This document shows, piece after piece, positions 1-11,496 of a stretch of DNA of 64,000 nucleotides. The position numbers and the translations under genes are program-made. A model generated the notes under the pieces. The model saw nothing but the letters and a program-made list of their open reading frames with translations, searched no databases and was not told the origin of the DNA. Positions within the stretch are counted from its first letter, which is position 1; each line of letters begins with the position of its first letter. Where the stretch lies: positions 1,740,001-1,804,000 of the forward strand of contig JACCIC010000034.1 of NCBI GenBank assembly GCA_018907035.1, read 5' to 3'. Source of the stretch: Sycobia sp. Sy_11 (taxonomy: Eukaryota > Arthropoda > Insecta > Hymenoptera > Epichrysomallidae).

Positions 1-3000
1 AAGAGTCCGAGAGACGGGGTATTACGGGCATTAGCGCGAGCGAGCGCATTACCATTATAAGGGCCGATCGAATCTCCGCGAGAGGTGAACGAACGGGAAC
101 GGCATAATAATACGGCTAATTTTTTCCCATTCAGCTCGGCGGAAAATGCTTCGAGTACGCTCGGAAAACTCCGGCGCCCATATCCACGCTCTGCTTCCCC
201 AATCAGATAATTCTCTTCCTTTTTTTTTAGGTATGGTATGTACACGTATTATGCAGTATATAGACATAGAAAAGTGAAAAAACCGACAGCGCTGCAGCTC
301 CCGTCGCGCGTTCGTAATGTCCGTGGAAAAAGTGTATGTCCCAGTAAATATTGACTTTGATTTTGTGTCAAAAGTATGTAATTCAATGAATTTATATCTG
401 GCATCGTTATAAGTGTCGCGAAAAACGTCATAGAATTGTAAACACTTTGTTTACCTTTTGAAATTTAATTTCTGTGCAAATAACAGAAAGAATTTATCGA
501 GCTCGACCTAAATGGATAATTCGCTCGATGCAAAGGCAACAAAAAAGTGGACGATAAAAAATGACTTATTGTAATAGTGCAATTTTGATATCATGTAAAG
601 AAATAAAATTTTTTTTTTATTTAACATTTACTCTTAAGAAGAGATGACTTTCTTTTATAGTAGTTACCAAATACTTTAATATTATCGTTATATATATATT
701 ATAAAAATGAATATGTTTGACCCATTTTGAGATATGTATAGGAAAAAATGCAGGCTCAAAATTCCTAAAAGATTGTTTGGATATTTTCAATTTGAGTTGG
801 AATTTCAATACTTGTATCATGTATTTAAAAAGTTCACACTTCCGAATCGCAAATTGACATGCGATATTCGAAGCAATATTTTCATTACTATATTTTCATT
901 AAAAAGGTTAATGAAAAATAACAACTGTTCAATGACTTCTAGTTCTGTCTTACAGATAATAGCTGAAAAAATCTTTTAAGTAAAAAAATATATTATTTTC
1001 TTTAACTCTGAAGATTTTGTTAAAATATTTTCCTCATACAACTCGAATGATATAAAAATTATATATACTATTTGTTACTATTATTTATTTTGTATTAAAA
1101 AATTTATTAACGTATATTTTTTCTAATATAAATTTAAACAAAAATCAATCAAAAAATCAATATAAAAAAAAATCAAATGAAATTCATAAAAAACATGATT
1201 TGCCTAAAGTGAGAAACATTATACTAACAATATACATAATATGCAAAGCCAAAGTACTGCGCTTAACATATTAATTGTTAAAAATCTTTTCTTACTGACA
1301 TTTTTATCGATGATATATTGATAAGCGCCGAATCCAACCCCTTTAAAGATACGAAACGTCTTGATACAGTCACCTTAATTATGTCTGCCTTTAATTGTAT
1401 TACAGTAGATTATTACCTGTACAATATTAATCATTTGATTGAATCGAGAACCCAATTTTCATCTAAGAAATTCATAAACACAATAACATATAAGTGTTGC
1501 AACATACTTGACTATGTAGATACCCCCATAAGAATTATGCTTAATATATTCCATGGGTGTACACGTATTTATAAAACGAATTCGTACGCGTGCACCGTAA
1601 TGCGAGTTAAATTTAGAGATACAAATATAAAAGTCAATCATATATATGAATAAACGGTACTCTTCGTGTCATTTTCAAAGCACCAGCTCGTATAAGAAGA
1701 TGAAAAAAATGAAAAGAAAAAACGGCGTTTTTAAGCTCGTGATTTTTCACATATGCTCGTGCTCGCTCTCAAAAGTTGATCAAGAGCGTTAAATTGATTA
1801 GTATTGTCGAATGCAGCGGGTGCTGCCTGAATGAGGGATATATGCCCGCGTTTTAGGCGTCCGTAAGAGTAATTACGAGCAGATACGATCTCGTGAGAAA
1901 TTTCTCTAATGATACTCTCTCTTCCCTCGTCGGTCCCTCGGTCTGCGGCCTCTGGTTTTCTACAAAGTCTGTATAAACACACACACACATACACATCAAC
2001 ATACACACACACATGCCTGTGCACTCCACTTATACATAGATATATAAATGCGCGCTAGTCTAACCCCATAATCTCCTCGAATACAGGTTTATTTGGAGGG
2101 TTTGCGGTTCGTTCTCGCTCTCTTTTTCTCTCTTTCCTCCAGGACTCCGGCGTCTATACGCCGTGGCACGATCATGCGCAGTTCGGCAGGTATAGTCTCC
2201 TAAAAGATATATAGATGCTCTGATGTTCAAGATTTGCTCGTGCGATGCTATTTTAAGCGTAGCATACAAGTCTTTTGAAACGATAAAAATTCGAACTGGC
2301 ATCCAAAGAAATTTTACTTCGTGTTTTTTCCAAGGCTTTGGAAGCGGGTATTATAGATGAGATTCGTGTGGACAGCAGCTTAAATAATTTGGATTATTTT
2401 TCTTTTAGTAACGGATTAGTTTGCGTGCTCAATTATAGCTCGAAAAATAAGTCACATAAAGTATATAATTATATCCACGTTAGCATTGAGCTCGAGCAAT
2501 CTTTTTTTGACGATTTTAACGAATTTCCAGACTTGATTAAAAAATAGGTATATCAAAATATAATGTAAGTTACTTTTCGGTAATTAAATAAAAAAATTAG
2601 TTTAGCCTTTTTTTGATTGAAAATATGTTCTTATAAGGCTTTTTGTAACAGAATTTTTTAGAGAACATTAAAAAATGGAGAAATGTTTTTTTTCTTGATT
2701 ATAATTTTTTATAGCTACGATAAGACAAGTGAAATCCGGAAGTAACTGAAATATTGTATTTGTTAAGGTGATCAAAATATAATTTAGAACAATCGTGTTT
2801 CAATTTAAGTTCTTTTCAAATTGTAAAAGCATCAAGATTCGAGTTGAAAATACAAAATATCAAAAGAGCCTTGTATAACTGTACATAAAAAGCCATATTT
2901 ACTCAGGGGTTCTTTTCTCGTATATTTGTCTAGGAACAAAGGCAAATCTTTTTTTATGATAGATGATATCAATATTACAATAATTTTTGATGTCAATACG

Positions 3001-4346
3001 CTAATCTTCGTAGTAACTGTTTAAATGAGCTAGTTTCCGTTGAAGGCGTCAATTTGCTGTAAACATTCAATCATTGCATATTTTAGCGAATTTTATCGTT
3101 TCTTTGCGTCTACTTCATATTCCTGCAAAATTTGGGGCTCCATTTAAACTGATATTTAATTCTTTTTATTAAATTCAAAAAAAGGTTCTTTTTTGCTTGA
3201 AATATTGCTGCTATATGTACAACATAGAAGTTACGAAAGGGTATGGTTAACCATAAAATTAATCATCATGTGATGTTTATATATAATCTTATAAAAAACA
3301 GAGCACTTTGTATTCCATCTATATCAAAGAGCATTTGATAATGCGTTAGCAATTTGCTTTTAAAATTGCATGCCTAAATCCAACATTAAATCATTTTTCA
3401 CCGTTTTTTTATTGTATCTCGAGTCATTTGCATTGCATTAAAGTAAGGATATTACTAGATAATCTTTTTTCATATTATCTAATAAAGTCACATATTATTA
3501 AGAATAATATGTTAATAAATTTTTTGAAATTTCTATTTTAAAGTCCTCGAAAAGAAAAGAAAATTGGTTTTTTCAATTGTCTCCCCGTCATCGGTTTTTT
3601 CGTGTCATTCTTTTTTCAGAATTATACGATAGAAATCCCGGCAAGTATAGTACTTACCATTTTTTCTGCTCCGCAATAAAAAGTCAAGCGGAAAAATTAA
3701 TGGAGCGATCGAGTGGCGTTCGATCCCTGTAATACTGATAAAAAAAATAAAAGTGACCTCGGGAGAGGGAAGGGGGTTGGAGAAGTAACGTAGAGCACCG
3801 AAAATCCATCGGGAACGCGCGTATAACATACAGAATTCGTTCTCATCCATCAGGTTGGATTACAATGTGCCACGCGGTCTTCTAATATTATATACACGCG
3901 AGCGTTCGCGCTTGGTAACAACAGCCCGCGTGCGCGCTGGATGGATGTAACTATATAGGAAAGAAGGAGAGAAAGAAAAGGATCGAGGGAAAGTATATAT
4001 ACCTATATACGCTGTAGAGTAGGGAGTCTATCAGGCCGGCCAGCTGTCGCAATGAATCTCGATATTCCTTTTTCCCTCCTCCTTCTTCTCCTCCTTCTCC
4101 AGCACCTCCTTCTACACCTCCAACGATGGAACGTAAGGCGCCACATATACGCATGAGCTTATGTTCTCTTGTAAGAAGGAGGAGGACGGGACACGGTGAC
4201 GGGACCCTTTAAATCGAGCTACTTATACATATACGTAATACACCAATGTATTATATCGTAATATACGTAATACCCGCATATATATATATATATATATACC
4301 CCCGTTTCTCTTGGCCAGTTGAGGCCACTTCCGCTCCGTATATGTT

Positions 4347-4348
<2 letters not shown>
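1..4348. other. Gene-free stretch, mostly AT-rich
   Basis: No supportable gene is visible. The first 330 bases and about 1730-2300 are richer in CpG; the rest is AT-rich with long A and T runs. The longest open frames (1318-1653 on plus, 1731-2024 and 3605-3850 on minus) resemble no known family and the first begins at TTG. A short TA tract lies at 4279-4298. A C+T/G+A-rich patch at 4060-4125 is low-complexity. Confidence 0.6.
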
Positions 4349-4405
<57 letters not shown>

Positions 4406-4408
4406 AAC

Positions 4409-4456
<48 letters not shown>
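4349..4456. repeat. Compound microsatellite (TA)n then (GA)n
   Basis: About 26 TA units (4349-4401) are followed by a 10-base spacer and about 22 GA units (4412-4456). The TA part can extrude as a cruciform and the GA part is a purine mirror repeat. Open frames across it are artefacts of the repeat. Confidence 0.97.
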
Positions 4457-4459
<3 letters not shown>

Positions 4460-7400
4460 CAGTGAGTGAGGGGGAGGAAAAGTTGGAGAGACTCCCTCTG
4501 GTATTGGGTAAAAATAAAAAAGGGTGCCGAGAGGGGAACAACGCGCGTGTCCGCTTTTGCATGCTTGATTCGCTTTAAACGAATTTTCTACTTAACGGAG
4601 CCGCAGGAGAGCGAAGTTTGTTGATTAAATAATGAATTTTGCGAACGCGCGGCTGGTGAGCGAAACATCGGGCGAGTGGCGGAAGGGGGGAAGCAGTCGG
4701 GAGTCGACCTCCTATTTCCACCCCCGCGTACATATATATCGTTGAAATGTCGGGCCGTACTCCGATGTACGCACAGCAAAGAGCACGCTGGATCTGTGAG
4801 CCAATGAGAGAATTTTTTTTTTGTTATGCCTTTAGCTTATTATTGCGGGAGGCACAATACGATTATCTCTAGTTAAATTAGAGGCCTTTCAACGCAGAGC
4901 GAACCTCGGAAATTGTTTGAAATGTTTTGCAATTTCATTAAGGCTTTAATGGTACCGTGTTGGTGATTAGGTACGAGTCCATTTTTTAAATCAATTTAAT
5001 ACTTTTTAATTCCCAAAAATACGCAGCTGTAATACGCATACCCAGAAAAATTCTTAGTCTATATATCAAACAGGCCAATACATAATGAATAATTTGGATT
5101 CAAAATGTCAGAATTTTTATTTTTCAAAATAATATATATAATTTAAAATACACATAGAAACTAAAAAGTAATTGTAATTATTACATATTGAATTAAAAAA
5201 ACTAAATTAAAATTTATACATCAAATGTAAATTTTTCATATCTTGAAAAATCTCTCTGATTGACTATCAACTTTGTTGATACTAATTCCTTCTCACTTAA
5301 AAAAAACAAACGTATTTTTCAGATACACCTGTTACTAGCTTTTCAACAAAAATTTATGAGCACTATGCCAAAGTAACTGTAACAAAAATTGTTTACAATC
5401 TTCGTTACAAAAGCAACGTTTGGTTGTTCTATCCGGAGCCTTAGCGGGTAATTCAAATAACCTAATATATTATTAATTATTGTCTGCTTCGATTCGCATT
5501 AAAAAAATATCGAAAATATAAAAAATACTGTAAATAATATAGCTGTACATTACTAAAAAATAAATCCGAGAAACTGTTCTCATAATACAAGTCATTGCTT
5601 TAAGAAAATCATCGGGATTTATTGTTATATAATGACGAATTACGCCAAAATTGTTCGATAAATTTTAGATGAATCGAACATATTCACGATGAAAAATTCT
5701 ATAGAGTCCACAGGTGGATGTGTAGAATACGTGAAATTAGAATAGATAATAAAGAAAAGAACAATAGCCATCCTGCCAATAATCAGCTTTTCATGAGATC
5801 GGTAAAACAAGAATGGAAGTCCGTAAACGCGTGGTTGCTCAAATTATGGTGTAATGTTATAAGAATGAAAAAAGTAAGGGGGCTCAGCACGCTTGGCTGA
5901 CTGTAACTCGTAACTGACTACCTGTAGGAACAGCTAAAATTACTAAAACATTGTAATATTAGCTGCTATAGAATTAAATTTTTTAGTGCCTATTGCCGAC
6001 CCTAGGATGTCAAAATATAAATTAATCTTATATATTTGACTATGAGTACATTTAACTTAAAAATATTCGAACAATCGCTTGTATAAGTTGAAGTTCTTTA
6101 AAAACTGGTTACATCACACCTGCAGAAACTCAACAAAATAATTGTGTCATAACAGTCCGGTCCTCTTTTATAATTTTTTTCCTTCTTAAAGCGTGGAAAT
6201 TGATTTGATAATAATCTGAACTTTTAGAATATTTTACATAAATTTCGTTTTATATTCCTTATTGGTAATTTTCTTTGCATTTTAAAGATCAATTACTTTC
6301 TAACAATCGCATTATTAATTTTATATTACTTTTTATGAATGTTATTCTTTTACCTTGCAATTTAAATACAGTCCATTAAATATATGTCCACAGCTGTTTC
6401 TTGTGCATTTTTATTTTCTCCTAATGCATTAATCATTAAAAATATTTCACAAGCTCCATTTATTTTTTAAAAAACTGTCGTACTGCTTTCTCAAAAACAG
6501 AACAGGCAAATCGGAAATTACTTTTAAAAAAGGATAATAATTAAATAATATTAAAAACATTTGTGCAATGAATTTTTTACGAGCTTATTTTTTCGATGAA
6601 TAAATGTATTTTAAAATACTAATATGTTTATCTGAGAGAAAAAAATATGCATTGTTTTATATAGGCACAAATTTCGGGCAATACGATTATTTTTACATCG
6701 CAGTTTTCTACGTATTTACAGGAAAATCTTAGGTTTTCCAGCCACGGTACAGATCAAACATGTACCTTAATCATATAAATTTTAGTCACCTTTCATGAAG
6801 ATAAGCCTGAAAATTGTAATATTTAGTTCAATAATTGTAATATTTTTATTGTAATATTGCTTTATTTTTTATTAAGTTATTTTTAAGATTCATTCAATTT
6901 TTTTCACATCTTTTTCGTTAACTATTTTATAAATCATATATTACTTTTTATTGATTCAAAAATTCTTTTTTTAAATAAATAAATTTAGTCTTTTTTAATT
7001 TTCAAATTATTAAGAATGCATCTTGTAATACTTGTGAAATGGCATACAGTAGACATAAAACCATCGCAATTTCAAATATACATAAACATAAGATATTAAT
7101 GACATTGAAATAGTAATTATATTATGTAACATCTCTTCCGCAGTATCTATATACAAATTTTTACTTTTGCAATCAAAAATCACACAATAAAAAATTGTTC
7201 AAAGGACTTGGCTAAAACATTTGTATTTTTCTACTTGCTAATTGCACTGGACCCCCTTCATTCCCCGAATACAATTATAGATATTAAAATAGCCCGCGAT
7301 GAAGAGCAAATGGTGAATTCGGGTGAGTCCCTTGTCCAATTAAAACAGTCCACCCATGATATTCAGCATATCATTATATTATAAATACCTGCGTGCGTAC

Positions 7401-7808
7401 ATACGCGCGCACATGCACACACGCATACGTACACACATAGGTACACACATATAGTAAAATAATTACGCCCCCGCGAGCGACGAGTCTCGGCGCTAGATTC
7501 GCGCACTATCGGCGCGCAGATCGTCCACTACAGCGCGAAAAGGGACGTCGCACGATTCTCTTGCGGTGAGGGAGAAACAGAGAGAGAGAGCAGCGAAGCG
7601 CACAGCCAGGAAATAGGACGGCCCCCACGATGTACCATCGTATTCTATTTTTTCCTTTTTTATTATTTATCGAGCGAGCGTGCTTCCGGGACGGATCCCG
7701 TAAATGCTCAAGCGTGATGTGGCAGAACGATTGTGTTCTCGCCCCGGCTATGCTAAAATTTGTACGGCATCGGGGGCTCCCGGCATTGGGGACACTTTCG
7801 CCCGATTA

Positions 7809-7810
<2 letters not shown>
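4457..7810. other. Gene-free stretch
   Basis: 4457-4800 is mixed composition; 4800-7370 is strongly AT-rich with no recognisable coding or repeat structure; 7380-7630 is a CpG-rich islet with CA/TA-rich simple sequence. The frame at 5718-5900 on plus is 60 residues with no family resemblance. Confidence 0.55.

Positions 7811-7868
<58 letters not shown>
7811..7868. repeat. Microsatellite (TA)n
   Basis: About 29 uninterrupted TA units directly after a CpG-rich islet. Confidence 0.97.
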
Positions 7869-7873
<5 letters not shown>

Positions 7874-9683
7874 ACATCTTATATGACTCGAGGATCGTTT
7901 ATTAAAATTAACGTCGCTTATATATGTATATAGGTAATTGGAAAAGATAATCGCTCGTACTTTTTTGTCGAGCTTAACGAATTGCTGGTCTAACGAGTTT
8001 AATGACTAATATAACAATTATGTAGATCGTTATATTATACATGCTCAATGAAAATTATGCATTATCGCTTATTTTATTAAATAGAGCTCTATATATGTGA
8101 AAAGTTAACATAAATATTCACGCCGGAGGCACTTGATGCATGTCTTCCGATAATGATAAATACATAAGGGAAAAGTGAGACACCTTGCACTTTATTCCAA
8201 ACAGATGCAGATGCCAGCTTTCTAAAAGTCATTTTATATAAAATATTATTTACAGATAAGGAAGTTTACGAGGATTCGTAATTCTATCGGAAAATTTGGA
8301 AATATATATAATTAAACATATTAATGTATCGTAATTCAGATAATATAATATTAAAACGTTAGGGATATTCAATTGAGTATGACAATTAGACTTCTCTATT
8401 TACTATTGTGCTACATTCAATTAGTGCAAATTTTATGAAACGAAAAAAAAATTTTGAAGCTATAATTAATATATAGATTGTCTATGTCTCGGCGCAGATA
8501 ATAAGATAAAAAGGACAAATATGGATAGCTGTCGATTTAATTAAAGAATGCTTAAGGTATCATTCATTAAAAAAGTGAATAACAAAATCCGCATACAAGT
8601 CTTTTATTAAAAATGGGGGCTGCAAACCGAGCTAACGTCTTCTATCCTTGCATTCGGCTCTGTATTCTTGTATAACATGAAGACGAAGCCGGAGATTTTT
8701 TTAAATAGTTCTGAACATAATTCCAACAAATATGAAAAAATTAATATTTTCTAACAGAGATAATTATTTTCTGTAGTACAGACAAATTTAAATCTCAAAC
8801 GCTTGTAAGGTTCATTTGTCAAAAATACATAATTAAAATTTATGGTTTTTTCCACTTCAAATTTGTCAAATTTTTAGCAACTTTTACTACTTATAAAATC
8901 GTAATTATATAAATTTTTTTCGAAAATTCAAAAGAATACGTTATATAGAAATAATCTTAATTCTTCGGTTTCAACGATTTCAATACCAAAATGTAGATTT
9001 CAATATTTTAACTCAAAAATAACTAACGAGTATAGCATAAGGGTGCCAAAAGAATTCTGTTTGTACAAGAAAGGTTTGAACCATTGTTTTTATGTTTAAT
9101 CCATTCGAAACCTCTATTTAAAATTTGAATATGAAGTATCGTGTTGAGATCTTAAGATTGCCTTTAGTTTTAAAAAATAACTTCTCCGGAATAAAATATT
9201 TATTTTTACATATGCCTTTAAAATAATTAAGGCTGAAACAATATACACTATTTACAAAAACGATCTCCGGATTCTAACTATTAAAATCTCGGCCATAATA
9301 GAATATAGTAGAGTACATAGAAAGTATTAATTATTATTAAAGTATTAATTATTATTAATTATTAAATTACATAGAAAGTATTAATTATATTATTCAAAGT
9401 ACATAGAAAGAACATATCTTAGCTGAAATTTAGTATTACCAACAGGAAAGTACTCTCGAGTCAGAACAAGTTCGTATTATGAAAATTCATTTTAAAAGTA
9501 ATGTTTCTACTTTGAGAGAGAAATAAATATACAGCTAAAAAACTTAAGAATTTGATTCTGTATGTATATGAGCTTATAAATATATACGAGTTTAATACGA
9601 TTGATTCAATTGATATTTTAAAATTGTTATTATTTGTTATATTTTATCAATACATAAAATAGAAGAGAAGGAAATACAATAAT
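7869..9683. other. Gene-free AT-rich stretch
   Basis: No gene or transposon signature seen. It contains one short local tandem repeat near its end, listed separately. Confidence 0.55.
9309..9412. repeat. Short imperfect tandem repeat
   Basis: The words tacatagaaagtattaatta and attattaa recur about three times in 100 bases, an imperfect AT-rich direct repeat with units of roughly 30-60 bases. No function is suggested. Confidence 0.6.
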
Positions 9684-9693
9684 TAATTTTCTT
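9684..9693. repeat. Candidate target-site duplication, 3' side of LINE
   Basis: The ten bases taattttctt here recur exactly at 15051-15060, on the other side of the LINE. The last two T overlap the poly(A) tail (T on this strand), so the exact length is ambiguous by a base or two. Confidence 0.65.
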
Positions 9694-9824
9694 TTTTTTT
9701 TTTTTATTTACTTTATTTTGAGTCGCATCCCCCATCACGGGTATTAGCGACTAATATTTCATGTACATATATACATTATTTATTTATTCTAATTTACATA
9801 AATATTAAAATTAATACAAGTGAT
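9692..9824 (-). other. LINE 3' UTR, polyadenylation signal and A tail
   Basis: On the minus strand the ORF2 stop is followed by about 120 bases of untranslated sequence, an AATAAA hexamer at 9712-9717 and a run of 14 A (9692-9705 as T on plus). A homopolymer tail rather than a short tandem repeat distinguishes the 3' end. Confidence 0.85.
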
Positions 9825-10595
9825 TTATATTAAATTTCTTATCTTAATAGATTCAATATATTTAATAACATTATCACAATTATCTTTAGTGTTTAGTATT
9901 TCTCTTATATTTTTGTTATCTAATCGAAACTTTCTTTTTTCCTTGGAATATTCTGAGCAATCTAATAAAATATGTTTTACACTGCTTGGTACTTTACACT
10001 TCTTACAGTCTGGTCTGGATTCCTTTTTTAATAAATGATTGTGCGTTAGATTAGTGTGCCCTATTCGAAGTCTCGTTAATAAAATTTGGTCTTTTCTTCT
10101 ATATCGAATAGCTGGATTATATTCAAAAATATTTTTTCTTATGTTATGTAGATAAGTTTGATTGCTTTTCCTCCATTGTTCATCCCACGTTTCTTGGCAC
10201 CTTTTTTTGATCTTTTTTTGGAAGTCGTAGTATGTAATTATATAGTTATTTTTGGCGAAATTGAGATTGCATGCTAATTGAGCAAATTTTTTTACTTTTG
10301 TTACGTTATTGTTGTCGGGTAAATAATTACAAATTAATACATTTTTCCTATTTTTATAAATTAAGTTTAATAAAGTATTCAAATTGCTGGCTTGGAACAT
10401 ACTGTTTCCGTTTGTTTCCGGGGAAAATTCAGAAAATATCATGGTTTTTCTGTTGGTATCTTGCACATAATGAATTGCAGTGGAGATTGCAGTTGATTGT
10501 TTAGATATGTCGCTTATCCAGTTAGGTATTTTTGATAGCATAATCTCTCCATTGGGTAATAAAATTGCACTGCCTGAAAAGGTGCTTTCTCTATT
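9825..10595 (-). pseudogene. LINE ORF2, 3' part: decayed RNase H-like region and CCHC motif
   Basis: The open frame (ATG-numbered from 10541) continues ORF2 after a third frameshift. Its upstream edge is the TA-rich run at 10603-10615, where the conserved TDGS-type first RNase H motif should be. The Glu of the second RNase H motif and the final Asp also cannot be placed: the region reads QSTAISTAI and KKFAQLA where family members carry an acidic residue. Downstream is the usual LTRLRIGHTNLTH block, then C179-X2-C182-X7-H190-X4-C195, the C-terminal zinc-finger-like motif of I/Jockey-type ORF2 proteins. The CCHC part is intact while the nuclease part looks dead. Confidence 0.8.
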
Positions 10596-10600
10596 GGTTG

Positions 10601-11495
10601 CTATATATATATATGCTCAAATCCTATGTAGCTTTTAATTACATCTGTTATGGTAGTTTGTGAAGTGTTTTGTGTGTTTATAAATATTTTATTAAATGTG
10701 CGCTCCCATGGAGGGGTATTCAAAACTTCGTAGTTTTGTATTTTCGGCAGTTTTATTTTTATTTCGTTCATGTATTGATGGACTCTCTTGGTAAAGGGCG
10801 TTTTTGACCTATTGCTATCCGTATTTAAGCAATGCATTTGTTCTAATTTTAGTTGAGTGTATATAGGGTTGTTGGGACATGCATAAATTTTTAGAGCGTA
10901 ATTCATTGCCAATTGTTTTCTTCTTATCTCTAGTGGCATAATGTTTGATTCAGACATCAAGCTACTTATTGGACTTGTTCTGTATGCGTGTGTCGCAATT
11001 CTTAGGCTTGTATTCATAATAGAGTCAAGTTGTTTTAGGATAGTTCTGCTGGCTGAACCATACGCAGTGCCACCGTAGTCGAGCTTTGACTGAATTATTG
11101 CCTTATAAGTATTGATAATAATATTTTGGTCTGCTCCCCATCCTTTCGCAGAGAGCGTTTTTAAAATATTTAGTCGTCGATTACATTGATCTTTAAGATT
11201 TTTAATATGTATATTCCATCTTAGCTTATTATCGAAGATTAAACCTAGAATTTTGATTTGCTTCGATATATTTATTCGTTGATTTTTCATCGATAAATTA
11301 ATTTCTTCTTGAGATTTTTTCTTGTTAAAAACGATTATTTGTGTTTTACTACTAGAAAATTTAAATCCTGTGAAACTTGAATATTTTTCGAGATTATTTA
11401 GTGTTTTCTGCATTATATCTTGATTATTTTTTAGGTGCCTTCCTTCTATAAAAACCGTAATATTGTCCGCAAACAGTGTATGTCTGACAAGGTGC
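10601..11495 (-). pseudogene. LINE ORF2, middle part: reverse transcriptase palm/thumb
   Basis: The frame holds the C-terminal half of the reverse transcriptase and thumb/connection: FSSSKTQIIVFNKKK, then ILGLIFDNKLRWNIHI, then SKLDYGGTAYGSASR and the RTSPISSLMSE/PLEIRRKQL blocks seen in I and R1-like elements. Just upstream of the first ATG (11413) the frame includes the catalytic box, read as FADN at 11462-11473 instead of FADD. It is joined to the 5' part of ORF2 by two frameshifts, near 11541-11545 and 11486-11492; the short piece between them reads LCINDIKEYIKAP in a third frame. It ends at a TAG within a TA run at 10601-10615. Confidence 0.88.
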
Positions 11496-11496
11496 T

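Noticed and set aside
2338..2547. 69-residue plus frame
   Set aside because: Starts at TTG in AT-rich DNA and resembles no known protein.
9070..9090. B-box-like ggttcaaacc on the minus strand
   Set aside because: No A box or tRNA fold at the required distance.
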